A stretch of 64,000 nt of DNA from Antedon mediterranea (GCF_964355755.1 NC_092670.1:38987795-39051794); one strand, 5' to 3'; shown: positions 1 to 12,900, counted from the first letter of the stretch. The notes: generated by a model from the sequence alone, not told the origin. Program-made: numbers and translations.

Positions 1-126
1 ATTCAAGAAATAAAGATGTATTAATATATATTGTGTATGTTGATTTGTATTTTTTTGTTCGTATTCCAGTGCATGTCAAGTCGGAGGAGTACGTACTGTA
101 GAGGTATTAGTAGTTATAGTATACGT

Positions 127-283
127 GGTTTTCACTAGAGACGCAACGCAAAGACGTGCGCGCAACGCAAGCGTGTTGACCAATAACAAGCCACTGTTCA
201 AATAATCCATCGCTTGTTAATGGACAAATCACTTACGTTGCTTTACGTCCTTGCGTTTCGTCTCTAGTGGGAACCAAGCATTT
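127..283. mobile_element. MITE-B, type 1 copy
   Basis: A palindromic element. The left arm starts with a CACTAGAGACGCAACGCAA block and the right arm ends with CTCTAGTGGGAACCAAGC. The middle holds opposed CCAAT-type motifs (TTGACCAATAACAAG and a diverged copy). No coding capacity. The right end is closest to the family consensus. Confidence 0.75.
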
Positions 284-599
284 TAGTTCTAAGGCATAGC
301 CGCGCATCATTTTGTAGGAGGTCAGTCTCATGTGTTAATGGATGATGAGATCAAATTTATTTTTATAGTCATCTATTATAAGAGAAATCGAGATTGTATT
401 CTGTTGTGTATACTACGTCGTAAAACTCCTATCGGAAATATGTTATGTTTCAATACATCAAAATCAGTGTTTATTTAAAGTGCTCTGATACTTCAAAGTT
501 CAAGGTTCACTCTTGTGAATTACAGAAATTTGTTACTATTTATTTATTTTGCAGGAGCGGGAGTATAAAATCATCGTGTTGTCACTGGCAGATTACCGA

Positions 600-1010
600 T
601 TATGATGTATAGGAACGAAGATGTAGAGATAAATGATGAAAGAAGATGTTTAAATGATGATGGAACGAAGATGTTGAAATGATGATGGAACAAAGATGTT
701 AGGGGGTGCGATAAGGGTATTGATAACGATAGATGTTGATATGATGGTGATGGTAACAAATACGTTGAGATGATGATGGTCGTGGTGAAGAAGAATGGTG
801 TTGAAATTGTGGTGGTGGTTGGGAAGAATTATGGTGAGATGATGTTGATGGTAAAGAAAAATGATGTTGAGATGGTGGTGGTTATGGTGATGGTAACGAA
901 TACGTTGAGTTAATGATGGTGGTGATGTTGAAGATGAATGGTGTTGAGATGGTGGTGGTGATGGTGATGGTAACAAATACGTTGAGGAGATGATGATGTT
1001 GAGATGATGT
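600..1010. repeat. GATGATG-rich minisatellite
   Basis: Irregular purine-rich repeat with blocks such as GATGGTGATGGTAACAAATA and GTTGAGATGATG recurring at roughly 100-150 bp spacing. The open frames across it on the minus strand are His/Ser-rich by-products of the repeat. Confidence 0.7.
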
Positions 1011-2823
1011 TTATGAACGACCGACGATCGAAGTGATATATTCAACAAGAGTACAATAAGATGGCCAAATGTCAAAGTAACTTATGTTGTGTAGTGGGCG
1101 TACAAAAGCTAACTCCCACATTAACAAATATTATATTTAAACGATTTCTCCCGAACCTGATGTGAGTATAGCATGCTTGACAACAGAAATAGGTTAATTG
1201 CTGACGGTCTAACATTTATTTTCACTGTTGGCTGCCAGTTAATCAGGCACCAGAGCAAGCATATATTAAGCAATTTTTTTATACTATGCACTATACATTA
1301 ATATTATCTCTATGGCGCTATCACAATTCCCTTTGATTATAATTTTACCGCGGCCTTGGTAGGCCTATTTTGCTTTGCATTATTTTTAAAGCTATAGTAT
1401 CTTAATAAAACGTTCGTTTTATGTAACACCATTACCGTATTCGTACTAACGCAGATAATTGTTATCATTTTTACACCATTCAACTATTTTTATACCTCCA
1501 TGATTCAACGACGCTCTATAAGTTTATTATTTAACGAAGATGGCGTTTTAATTAGGCCTATGGCCAAGACAACTGCTTGTGATAGGCACATAAACACTAG
1601 AATTCTGTCTAATCGTTTCATTTCAAATGTTGTTTTCTCGTCGTTCGTTCTCAAGATGCAGCCTAACTAGTTCACATGCTCTAACCTAACTAAAAGACGA
1701 ACATTAATCATAATGTGATTCCTGTCGACAATGCCCGATATTCTAGATTAAGAATAATGACATGATATAATACCGCAATCAAAGAAACAACGCGATCTTT
1801 TCTGAGCGATTTCTGCTAAATGCGGCGTTACTTTGCCTGAGCTGACGCCACTTGTTTAGTTGAAATGCTGGCATTTTTAAATTAAATTAATTAAAATTAA
1901 TTAACTCTTCTGAATTAAGTTTCAGATAACGTAAGATTTTTTTTTGTCATGCCAGTTGTCATCACAAAAACGGCTGCCGTTAAACTTATAACTTTGTTTC
2001 TGTTTTTGATAGTTTTATGATTTTAAAATTCGACTCGGCAGGGCCGGGGAGCGGTTGCTTTTTTAATGTTGACGTTGACGTGAAAATAGTTACACCCCCT
2101 CTATAGTTTGTCTAAAAAAATAGAAAACAAAATATTGTTCGTCAGCTGCTGGCTCTCTGTACGTGTGTCGAGATGTTAAATGACGAAATTAATCAAAAAA
2201 GTGAGTACACAAATTGAAATGTAGTGATTTTGAACCGTCTGTCTTCAGTAGGTTAATCTGCCTATCGATGTTTATTTGTTTAGTTTCTTTAATCTAGATG
2301 TGAATACTGTCTATATAGTTTATAGCGTAGGCCTAGGCTAGGCTAGACCTCTCCCACCTTCAATAACATTCTGGTGGGACCTGCATGGTGGATGAAAGAG
2401 AATGGGCAGACCATCCAGGCAGGGCCCATCCCCTCCGCCTGCAGCAGTCTGTGCTACACACACAGTGGGCTGATATTGGCGTAAGGCTTGACAGGACATA
2501 ATCTAATAAGATCTGTGCTGTGGTAGCTATGTTTTTATTATTAATCTAATAATAAGTAGCTGTATTATTTTATTAAAATCTAGGTTAGGCCTAGGCCTAT
2601 GTAGGCCCATGGAGTAAACTCCATGGTAGGCCTAGACTTAGGACCTTATTATTAGAATAGCCTAGATGGGTATAGTATAATAACTAATACATTATAGTTA
2701 GGCCTAATTAATATATCTAGCTAGGGCTTAATTGATATTGCTTTTCAATGATTTGATAAATTAATTAGCGGCACTTACACCTTTAAGCCTATTAATTATT
2801 GACTAATGATATGAGGCACGCAG

Positions 2824-3166
2824 AAGTAGACCTAGCCTAGTAATGAAAGTAGGCCTAGCCTAGTAATAAAAGTAGGCCTAGCCTAGTAATAAAAGTAGGC
2901 CTAGCCTAGTAATAAAAGTAGACCTAGCCTAGTAATAAAAGTAGGCCTAGCCTAGTAATAAAAGTAGGCCTAGCCTAGTAATAAAAGTAGGCCTAGCCTA
3001 GTAATAAAAGTAGACCTAGCCTAGTAATAAAAGTAGGCCTAGCCTAGTAATAAAAGTAGGCCTAGCCTAGTAATAAAAGTAGGCCTAGCCTAGTAATAAA
3101 AGTAGGCCTAGCCTAGTAATAAAAGTAGACCTAGCCTAGTCATAAAAGTAGGCCTAGCCTAGTAAT
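2824..3166. repeat. 23-bp tandem array, about 15 copies
   Basis: Head-to-tail units of TAGGCCTAGCCTAGTAATAA plus AAG, period 23 bp, with variants (TAGACC for TAGGCC, GTCATAAAAG near the end). It lies about 250 bp before the first coding exon of the Kelch-like gene. Confidence 0.9.
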
Positions 3167-3414
3167 GATATGTACAAACGGGAATCCGTACAAACTACAC
3201 GTTTTAGTTTTTTCTTTTTTCTCCTCCAGATTTGATCTTTAATGCACAAACAAAGACAGAATGTGAAATTTTGGTGATGTCAATATTCAGCTCAACATTA
3301 ATAATGTGACAATCTTTAATCATACAATGTCAGACATTTTGCGAACTGCTCTCAAAACCCATTTATAATAAAAAGTTATAGTCCAAATTATAAAGACATT
3401 TTTTCACAATCAAA

Positions 3415-6400
3415 ATGATACATAGAACATACACTATCAGCACCCATACTTCTGCTGCATTCCAAATTATGAACGACCTTCGAACTTCCAAAGATCTCTG
3501 TGACATCATTGTGTCTGTCGACAATCAGGACTTCTATGCGCACAAGGTCGTTTTGGCTGGCTGCTCGCCGTACCTACGAGCCATGTTTACGAACGGCATG
3601 TTAGAAACGGACAAGAACGTCGTTAAAATTCAGGGAATTGATCCTGTTGCGATGGAGATAATACTGGACTTTATGTATACAGCGACGATAGACGTAAATG
3701 TTGAAAACGTTCAGATAGTTCTGGCTGGAGCGAGTATGCTTAATATGAGTAGTCTACGAAATGTTTGCTCAACTTTCTTGCAATCTCAGCTAGATGCTAG
3801 TAACTGTCTAGGTGAGAATCAATATTTTATTCTAGTCTGTACAATAATATTTTGGGGTACAATATTAATATCTTCTATCTATTAATACTTTATAATCAAT
3901 CTTGGTTGTAGGCCTATATTATGAACTTTCAATATATTAAATATTCAATTGACAGTATTAATGAACCACTAAATAAAAGTTTAAAGATGTATTGTCTCCC
4001 TTAATCATGAAAAATAAAGATTTATAAAATCAGATTTTGGAATAGGCCATTTTGTATTTTTATATAAGAAAAAAAAAAAAAAATGGTTTCACTTATAAAA
4101 AGACAAAAGAAACAATTAATTTTAACCAAAACCATTTTCTGACAGATATTTTAAGTATTTTTTCCTTTAAATTACATTTTTTCAGGTAAATAATTTATGT
4201 TTCGATCCAGTTTTTGGTCAAAGTGAATAACTATTATGTGATATTCAAATGGCATTATTTAACAAAAATATTTAAAAAAAATATATTTTCAGTATATTTT
4301 AATATAAGTTTATACACAAACTTCTTCTGTTTCATTTATAGGAATTCATTCATTTGCGGATATGTACTCCTGTCCTGAATTGGAGTACGCTTCTCGTAGT
4401 TTCATTTACCAACATTTTTTGGAGGTCATTCGAACGGAGGAATTCTTCATGATGAGCGAGCAGGACGTTTTCAAACTGTTCCGCAGCGACCAACTACAAG
4501 TTGAGCACGAAGAAGACGTTTACGAAGCGGCCGTCTCATGGATAACTTACGACTTTATTAATCGTCAATACAGCTGTTGCAAAGTTTTACAAAACATTCG
4601 CTTCGCGCTTTTAGACAAACAATACCTCTTGGAAAATGTTAGCAACTCTGAATTAATTCGTAATTGTCCGAATTGCGGTAAGGCTGTCAGCGATGCGGTG
4701 AGGATACGAAACGACAATCAAGCTCTTGCGCAAATTAGTAGTCGGTGCCAACCTCATAGTATATACGTGATCGGCGGAAGAAACAGTGTTGATTGCCAAT
4801 TAAATTCTTGCGAGAAATATGAAGCTTCTAAGAATAGGTGGATTCCACAGGTTAGTACTGATTTACTGCAGTAACTGAAGTAAATTGCATTCATGCTGTT
4901 ACTGCATAAAATGTAGATTAAACGAGTGTAACTAAAGTATACGTGTAGGTTTGTTACAAGAATGTTGAGAGTGGCGGGCGATGACCCCTTCCTCCATAAA
5001 AATGATAATATATTTAAATTTTTAAATGCATTAACAATTAGAAGAAAGTACAATCAATTGCACCATAATCTGCAGATCACGAATATGAACTATAGTATTA
5101 CTAATATTGTATGTATAAATGTATATTTTAATTTGCGAAGGTTTCAATATTCAATGACTGGAAATTCAAGCTATTGCAATGACCCCTAATGACCTGTCTT
5201 TAAGCTATTGCAATGACCCCTGATGACCTGTCTTTGAGCTATTGCAATGACCCCTGATGACCTGTCTTTAAGCTATTGCAATGACCCCTAAGGCCATGTA
5301 AAAAAAAACAACAGTTGATCGTCCTGGTTTTCTAAAAAAAGGAAGGAAGAGGCTCTTTTTATTTTTTATTTTTTATTTTTCCAAGATGGCGACTCACTAC
5401 CGTATTTTCTTGAATAAACATGCCGCTATGAATAAAAATCACTCCCACCCCTCGCATACACCCTTCCTGACAATTCAAATAAATATGGTAAGTACTGTAA
5501 GATGTCTAAACAAACATAAGTATACAGAACAGCAAATATTAAAATACACCTTTTTTTTTATTTTATCAGGGGGTCACAATAAAAGTCCTTTTTGTACACT
5601 TTGACTTTATATCAAACTTCTGGATATTATTAGCCTACTGTGGCACAAATGCTCTAGTGTTTTTCCTTTTGGGTGTTTTGCCTGATTCCTTGCATTCACT
5701 ACAAAGTGGATAATTCATGTTCTCAATTGATAAATTGTGCTCAGTTCCACAATAAAAGCACAGGGGGTCTGTGAATGTTATGTAATAAGCTGCTTCGATA
5801 GGCAGGGCACATGTCATTTTGTCATTGACAAAAACAATAGAATCGTCCTCTCCCAGGATGTCTTGAAAACAAGTTCCACATGAATACGACAGTGTGTCCA
5901 GTTCTCGTTCCAAGAGCTGCCCTTGGTCACGCTTCAGAAACATGAGCTGCATAACATACTCGCCACTTGAGGCATTCTTCACACTAGAATAAAGAATGAA
6001 AAAGAGTAGGGGTAAATATATGGTAAATTCAGTTGTGTTGAAAGAATTCTGAACATGACAATAATATGATAATATGACATCCAAAGAGGGAGGGAATATC
6101 AATGCATACACACATATTTTAAACAGGACGTGGGTCATGTACCCGAACACGTCCGTAAACATCTAGCCTATATATATGGGACAGTTTCAACCCAGACGGG
6201 TCGATTCGCCTCTCTATATGGATAGGCAAACTCTACACTCTCTCGCGACAATATGCTAGCCTACAGTTTTGTTACTTCTATATGAACATTTTTACCGAAC
6301 AATTACTCACCTCCGTAGTTTGGTATTGGTCTCCTATCGGTCCACCTTGATCGAATTCGCCGCCTGAAAAATCAGAGAAAATGTCTGCGAGAGTACGTCG

Positions 6401-9400
6401 GCCGTCCACTACGCCGTTCTCGCATACCAAGGGCCGGCTTCACGATTTTTGTTGCAGTCCGAATTTAAACACAAATAAAAACCATGTTGTTTATCTACTA
6501 TCTAGTCTAGCAGTATCCTACTATCCTAGATCAAATTATTATGTAACAGTTGATAAAAGGACTAAAAAGTAGGCCTACCAAGGAACCAATAATTATAAAT
6601 ATTAATAGTGTATACTGTAACTCAAATGTATAGAATATAGCGATAGAAACAAGGTAGAACCAAAAACATGTGTTCTCCAAATCCAGTCGTTTTTTGCTTC
6701 ACGGCAACATTTTTAAGGAGTAGCGAGCATATAGCGGCTGTGAAAATTCTAATTAGATCCAGACGTTTATGTAAAATATTATACCCATGATGAGTGTAAT
6801 TCAAAATATTCATACATTCAACGGCAGTGATACCTCTATCATCGCTGACCTATAATCAAAGAATATGACCTCAAATTTATCGCAGTCGACGCGCGATGTG
6901 TATCGATGGCTCCCGACGGCTGTGGATCACGAAAAAAGAAAGAGCTAGGCCTAGCTTTCGACAAAGGTACAACATAAATCAATGTTTTATATACAAAATA
7001 TCGAAATAAAAAATAAAATAAAAATTGATGCGGCCTGAAAAAAGCATGCGGGCGGGGACGATCAACTGTTGTTTTTTTTTATATGGCCTAATGACCTGTC
7101 TTTTTAATGAACCAGTTGATTTTGTGCAGGTAACTCACTCACACATCAATGTAATGTTAATGTCTCTTTTAGATTTTCATATTTTTACAACAGTGAGAGT
7201 TCTTGAGATACTAATAACTTACCCTTGTGGGTGGAGTGGGCTTTGGCCAAAATTTAATAAGGTGCCTCTATTCACCCTAGAGAATAAAGATGATTAATAT
7301 ATCAATATGCAATACATAATATTTCAATAGTGGCTTCCGATTTGGATTGAAGAAATACTATGCCTAATCAGGGCCGTAGCCGTCATTTCAATTTTCACCA
7401 CCCACCCCAATTCCCCAGCAGAGATATCATATTTTATATTTTACAATTATTTTTAAATCATCTTTACCTCATCTGTTTTTAAAACTCCTCGCTACAGCCT
7501 TGTTAATATTCTTATCTTTCTTTCAGGAGAGCATGGAAATTGCTCGAACAGCAGTGGGGGCAGCAGAATTAGATGGAATGCTGTATGTAGTGGGTGGGGA
7601 ATGTGCATTCAACGGCGTGCAGGACGACGACACGATGTATTTAGGTTGTGTCGAGTGTTACGATCCCGTGCTCAAGCGTTGGACCCGGAAAAAGGAACTA
7701 AACGTGCAGAGGTCATTCGTCGCTGTGGCGTCTATGGGTGGCTATATGTACTGCATTGGTAGGTGTCTACATTATATACTGTACTGGCATTTCAAATGAT
7801 ATATTGTATTAGCTCATGTCATTGAAACTATTGAGTTTTGGCAAAACATGTCTACCAGCAGATTATATAATGAGTCTTCTTTTGTTTCCTTATTAATTTA
7901 TTTAAATAGTTTGCCATTTGATAAGATAAGATAAGATAAGATAACTTTTATTGATCCTCAAAAAGGAAATTCATTGCTCGTCATAATAACAAAGAAAACA
8001 CTATAAAAACAAATATAGCATAAAACCATTCATATAAAAACATCTAAAAAATTACAATATAAAATTATCTTCTTGACTTCCTGTTGTACTGGATGATACC
8101 GGAGGGAATAAAGGATTTAGCAAATCGATTTGTTTTCACACTGAGGAGCCTCAATCTACCACTTGGATTAAGTTGGTCTATGATCACTTTGTGGAGAGGA
8201 TGAGAGGCATCCGAGGCATCTGATTTATGCTATTGTTAGTTTAGTCTTATTTATTTTGCATTTCTTGTTTTTTATAAAGTAATGTAGCTTTTGGGTAAAT
8301 ATTTCTGTACATAATTTTAATAAAAATAAATAAATAAAAATAAATTTTTCTTAAGCTCTATCTACACTATCAAACTAGTTTGACAAAAAAGGTGTGATGT
8401 GCCCAATATGGTAGCGGTATGCTTAAATATGGTAGTGGTATGCTTAAATATGGTAGTGATATGACAGCATCATATCCATAATACAGTATGGGCACATCCT
8501 ATTTTTTGTCACATAAAGTTTGATAGTGTTAGAGCTTAACACCCATAATAAAGTAATGTTCAGTAGAATGAAGGCATTGGTTAAATTGCCTCTAGTGCAA
8601 TGTTGAGATAACAAAAATAATCATAATTTACACGCACTTAGAGATGAAGAAATTATCTCTATAATAAGGTCAGCTTAAGGTTAAACTTAGACAACACGTC
8701 TCTTAATTTTCTACTATATATAATTGCTATTAAATAATGACATCTTCTGTGAATAACTTATTTAGTGTTAATTAATTTGATTAGGTGTGCGACTTTAAAA
8801 ATTATGATTTATATTCAGACTGAAAGATGAGTGAAGCAATATGAATACAGTAATATTTTCATATTTTACATATTAGTGTTATTATTATACAGTATAGGTA
8901 AATACAGAAGTATAATGTAGCTACAAAATGGTTGGAAACAATTTTGGAAATAACCAGAATGACCCCCTAAGTTTGTACAAATTAAAATAAGGACTATAAA
9001 TAAAAGGTTAACATTCCTTTGTTTGAAAAAACCCTGGATTCGGCCCTGTTAACGGTCTTTCACACATGTACCGGCACAGTTCCGGTCCGGCACTGGAAAA
9101 TCAAATCGAACGTCAGTGTTTCGTTTTCACGTAGCTTTGCGCATGTTGATTCGTGCATAGTCGCGTGGAGTGTTGTGAAAACAAACATTGACATTCAATT
9201 TGATTTGCCTAGTCTGACTGGAACCGTGCCAAAACAGGTTTGAAAGTACCTTTATTCCGGTTTCTTTAAATGTTCTAATTGATGAGGTGACACCTATATT
9301 GACACCTGTATTTTATTCCTGTTTCTCTTCATTATTCCTTCTCTTCACTAATTATTTCTGAGCCAGTTTTAATTTATTTTTTAACACAATTGATTGTTGT

Positions 9401-11394
9401 CTGTCTGAACCATGGAAACAGAATAATTGATCATTCTAGCTCATTATGTGCATCACCTTCAGCTCTGCTTTTATTGTACTTTTATTTTCAATGCTGTGGA
9501 TCTTTCCAATTATATTATATATAAAAAAAAGGGGTGTGTAGAAAGCGACGACCTCAAATTGGACGACCCCAATGACCCGTCTGTGTTAATTGGCCTTATT
9601 ATACCGTAACACATTAACAGGTGCCACATGTGATACATATGTGATGCTGTATCATAGAATGTCCTTATGACAGCAGACAAATAATGTTATAGAGGGGTTC
9701 TTCTGTAATTAAAAACCGATAAATATTACATAGAAGTTTCATTGAATTATAAAAATGTAGTACTGTATCATTCTTTATTGAATTTTAGGGGGTGAAAATG
9801 CATCAAATAGCTTCAACATAGTAGAGCGGTATGATCCGAAAATAAATAGATGGTGCTTCCTACAAACTATGAAACGGAAAAGAGCTGGTTGCGGTGTTGT
9901 AGTATGTGATGGTAAACTATACGTTGCTGGTATGTTTGTTTTGAATTTATAACCATTTAAAATATTTGTTTTATCAAATGCTTTACAAATGATACAGAGC
10001 ATATTCTCCTTGGCACAATCTAGCTATATTTTGTCTTGTTTGTTTGTATAAATGTGTTTGCCGAAATTAATAAAATAAAAAAAAATAGAAAAAATAATTA
10101 GGACCAACTAGAAGTGAACTTGTCTCAGTTGGCCCTTCAACATAGTTTTAAGCTCTGTCTACACTATCAAACTTTATGTGGTGTGCCCATATATGGACAT
10201 GATGATGTCGTATCACTACCCTATTTCGACATATCACTACCATATTTGAGCACATCACACCTTTTTTGTAAAACTAGTTTGATAGTGTAGAGAGCTTTAA
10301 AAAAGCACAAGCAGTAGAACAGTATGATAACAAGAAGAGAGTAAATTTGCCAGCGTTTTCCTATTTATTTAACCAATAGATGTAAAAGTAGAGGTACTGC
10401 ATTTTCATTTTTAAATTTGTAGGTGGTTATGACAAAAACTACCATATAGATCGTGCCAGTATGGAATGCTTCGACCCAGAGCTTCAAGACTGGACTTTTG
10501 TAGCCGAGATGGAGAAGGCGCGGTCGGGCGTGGCTCTTGTTGCCATGGATCATTACATCTATGCTCTAGGCGGTAGACTTAGACATACAGACCAGTACTT
10601 TGATATTGCTGAACGGTAGGGAACGAATAAACTTTTTTAAAGCTTTGTCTAAAGTATCAAACTTTTGTGTGACAACAAAATGTGATGCGCCCATATATGG
10701 ACATGATGATGTCATAATATCACTACCATATTTAGGCACATTGTTTACTAAAGTTGCTTATGCAAAGGATTAAATACCACCATCTATAGTTGGATGTCTT
10801 TTATAGCACCCTTATTTCACAAATTCTTATATATAAAAGTAAATATTAAAGCACATTTCAAGCTGTTGATTCTAACTACAATAATACAATCAAACTTGGT
10901 GTGACAACAAAATGTGCTCTGCCCATATATGGACATGATGATGTCATAACACTACCATATTTAGGCATATAACTTCCATAAGTATTTGGGCACCTCGTTT
11001 ATTAAAGTTACTTATGCATAAGATTGAATACCACCATCTATGGTTGGATGTCTTTTATAGCACCCTCATTTCACAAATTCTTGCGACCTGAATATAAAAA
11101 TTAATATCAAAGCACATTTCAAGCTGTTGATTCTAACTAGAATGATAATATTAATTGTTTTGCTTAAATAGGTACAATACACAAACACACCAATGGTCCC
11201 CCATCCAGCCGATGCAAGTAGCCAGAGCGTGGCCGTCCGTAGTAGCGTTTGACAACCAAATATACGTGTTTGGCGGGTTTGACGGCACCAACAGGCTACG
11301 TAGCGTTGAGAAATACAACCCTCATACGGATACATGGACGTTTGTCGCCAACATGAGTGTGTGTCGTGCGGGATGCGGGGCGGCAGTTGTATAA
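3415..11394 (+). CDS. Kelch-like protein (BTB-BACK-Kelch), probable Cullin-3 adaptor
   Basis: Six exons join in frame: 3415-3811, 4342-4850, 7527-7758, 9789-9929, 10423-10615, 11172-11394 (stop TAA), giving 564 aa, close to the usual KLHL length. The BTB domain is about residues 16-130 (LCDIIV, then AHKVVLAGCSPYLRAMF). The BACK domain follows from CLGIHSFAD to about 235. Six Kelch repeats run from about 275 to the end, each with a GG doublet and a later Y/F..W (YVIGG, YVVGG, YCIGG, YVAGG, YALGG, YVFGG). The final SVCRAGCGAAVV would close the propeller. The start is the first ATG after an in-frame TAA at 3391. KLHL proteins usually bring substrates to Cullin-3 ubiquitin ligases; the substrate cannot be read from the sequence. 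It resembles the KLHL2/3/18/20 type but no single orthologue is clear. Introns hold MITEs and a 34-bp repeat. Confidence 0.93.
5168..5292. repeat. 34-bp tandem repeat, about 3.7 copies
   Basis: Units starting AAGCTATTGCAATGACCCCT at 5168, 5202, 5236 and 5270, inside intron 2 of the Kelch-like gene. Related AATGACCTGTCT pieces occur near 7088 and 9560. Confidence 0.85.
5635..5983 (-). CDS. Unassigned cysteine-rich terminal exon, antisense in Kelch intron 2
   Basis: A minus-strand reading frame of 116 codons follows a good acceptor (TTATTCTAG before 5983) and ends in TAG at 5635. It would be entered in phase 2. It contains SYSCGTCFQD, then DPLCFYCGTEHN, then YPLCSECKES and a basic end. These paired Cys-x2-Cys motifs suggest a zinc-binding fold. 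The composition looks like real protein rather than AT-rich noise. A possible 53-nt exon lies upstream (6364 down to 6312, between TTTTTCAG and GTGAGT), but its phase does not join this exon without another exon. It may be the end of a gene nested in the intron, or a transposon protein fragment. I do not recognise the family. Confidence 0.4.
7920..8225 (-). mobile_element. LINE 3'-end-like fragment with GATAA tail
   Basis: Read on the minus strand the fragment ends in GGATCAATAAAAGTTATC followed by TTATC repeats, a terminal form common in Rex1/CR1-type LINE tails. The unit continues to about 8225 with no reading frame. Family assignment is by memory of tail shape. Confidence 0.5.
8352..8539. 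mobile_element. MITE-A copy, full
   Basis: Both ends present (TTAAGCTCTATCTACACTAT and GTTTGATAGTGTTAGAGCTTA). The centre has repeated ATGGTAGTGATATG-type units. In Kelch intron 3. Confidence 0.8.
10098..10148. repeat. Shared 50-bp segment next to MITE-A
   Basis: AGGACCAACTAGAAGTGAAC through TCAGTTGGCCCTTCAACATA. The same segment occurs at 23050-23099, also directly before a MITE-A left end. Confidence 0.7.
10149..10299. mobile_element. MITE-A copy, full
   Basis: Both ends intact (AAGCTCTGTCTACACTATCA; TGATAGTGTAGAGAGCTTTA). Contains CCATATATGG. In Kelch intron 4. Confidence 0.85.
10638..11147. repeat. Tandem duplication of about 250 bp containing two MITE-A halves
   Basis: Copy 1 is about 10638-10879 and copy 2 about 10880-11147. 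Each begins with a MITE-A left arm (CCATATATGGACATGATGAT in both), then shares GAATACCACCATCTATGGTT-type sequence, TGTCTTTTATAGCACCC, and GCACATTTCAAGCTGTTGAT. It fills Kelch intron 5 and stops about 25 bp before the exon 6 acceptor. Confidence 0.85.
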
Positions 11395-11519
11395 CGACGG
11401 CTAGTAGTAGATTATTTTAAGATTCAAATTGCCAAATTATGAATTTATATTTTCAAATTGTTTTTTTTTTTTGGTTTATGTTGGTTCAAAATCAACTCTC
11501 AATTATTTAACCCTCACAG

Positions 11520-11820
11520 CACTTTCACAGTGTGCATGCTGTATAAACATATTGGAATACTGTGCATGCAATGTCTATTTTGTACTGTGCATATAGTATA
11601 TATCCTGCACTGTATTTTACTGTGCATATAGTATATATTTTTACTGTACTGTCTGTGCATACAGAATAGTATATAAAAGCTGTGCTATAGATGCAGTATA
11701 AATTCCTACTATACAACATGGAGTATACATATTGAATTGTACCATGCATATATTAATTATATTGCATTGTACAGACAGTATAAATAGTGTTTTGTGCATG
11801 CATTAAACATTATGTATAAT
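11520..11820. repeat. Irregular minisatellite of ACTGTGCATGCAGTATA type
   Basis: Short units containing CTGTGCAT(A/G)CAGTATA recur about every 30-45 bp with much divergence. Probably in or just after the Kelch 3' UTR. Confidence 0.6.
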
Positions 11821-12673
11821 ACGGTGAGGAGGTAATATTCCATGTGTCACAACTTAGTGCACATGTAGTATTATACTAAGTGGATTTAATTTATCTAGTC
11901 ATTTAATTTCATCACCTTTAAGTATGTATAACATGATCATTTGAATATCAGGTGGTTGTGCCTTTTTAAATACTGCATGAATCATTTTGGCCTTAGATAC
12001 AGTAATTGTACAATCATTAACATCAGCAACCATTTGTTTTCCATGATGCACCATGCCACTACGCAGCTGTTGAGTCTAATAGTCATTCGGTACTAGCTGA
12101 TATGTTTCTGACCATGAACAAATTTACTTTTCGAATTGAAAACTTCGAAGTCGGTTGGTATGTTTGCGAATAATTTACTGAAATTTTTTTATATTTTTTA
12201 ATTTGACTTTAGGATATATTTGATATTGGGCATTTAAAACATAAAATATGTTTGATTGTATTTTATTTTAAATGTATATTTATTATTAGGAAAGAAAGAT
12301 GTATATAAATTTGCCAAAATGATATTTGCTTAATGGAAAACAAAAATGAAATGATGTTCTTGATTCTGTTGGGACTTTTTATAAAACTTCTGGATTTTAT
12401 TTTTGTTGATTCAAAATTGGCATTATTAATATTAAGAAAATATATTTTATTATTTTTTTTTTTTTTTTTTTTATGTTTTAAGTGTATTAGATAGGGTAAA
12501 ACCCTTGGGAACACAGGTGCTCACATACATATTTCAAAAACACTTTCGAGTGTGAATATGTCTATTGTTCTATTGTAATTGAAAAAAGTACATTTCTGTT
12601 CATGTTTGATAATTGTTGTTAATTACTAATTTACAACTTCCTGTCAGTGCTGTTTAGCTTGCAATCCTCCGGC

Positions 12674-12900
12674 ATTAAGCTTGGTTCCCACTAGCGACGC
12701 AACGTAAAGCTTGGTTCCCACTAGCGACGCAACGTAAAGCTTGGTTCCCACTAGCGACGCAACGTAACGACCTATTGACGCAAAGTGCTGTATTGCATAA
12801 TCGGAACCGAACCGAAGACGCAACAGTGCTGCAAACATCGCATGTTTGATTTCACGCAGGCGGGGCATGCAACCACAATTATCGGAAGGGCATTTTCTTA
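12674..12900. mobile_element. MITE-B type 2 with triplicated left end
   Basis: The 29-bp end (AAGCTTGGTTCCCACTAGCG and following) occurs three times in tandem at about 12677, 12707 and 12736. The type 2 interior follows (CAACAGTGCTGCAAACATCG, TTGATTTCACGCAGGCGGGG). The right end is cut off where the next copy begins. Confidence 0.8.

Larger units (their letters stand above)
284..3390. other. Intergenic DNA upstream of the Kelch-like gene
   Basis: No supportable coding exon. The stretch holds a GATGATG-type minisatellite (about 600-1010), scattered AGGCCT-rich DNA, a GC-richer patch near 2035-2060, a donor-like GTGAGT at 2201 that could end an untranslated first exon, and the 23-bp array at 2824-3166. 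The coding exon at 3415 has an in-frame TAA at 3391, so any upstream exon spliced before 3391 is untranslated. Confidence 0.6.

Noticed and set aside
650-1075. His/Ser-rich 141-codon frame on the minus strand
   Set aside because: It is the reverse of the GATGATG minisatellite, with low complexity throughout.
2173-2200. Possible first coding exon of the Kelch gene (ATG then GTGAGT)
   Set aside because: Its phase does not fit any acceptor after the in-frame TAA at 3391; it could only be untranslated.
2824-3166. CRISPR-like regular repeat array
   Set aside because: Units are head-to-tail without unique spacers, in an animal genome.
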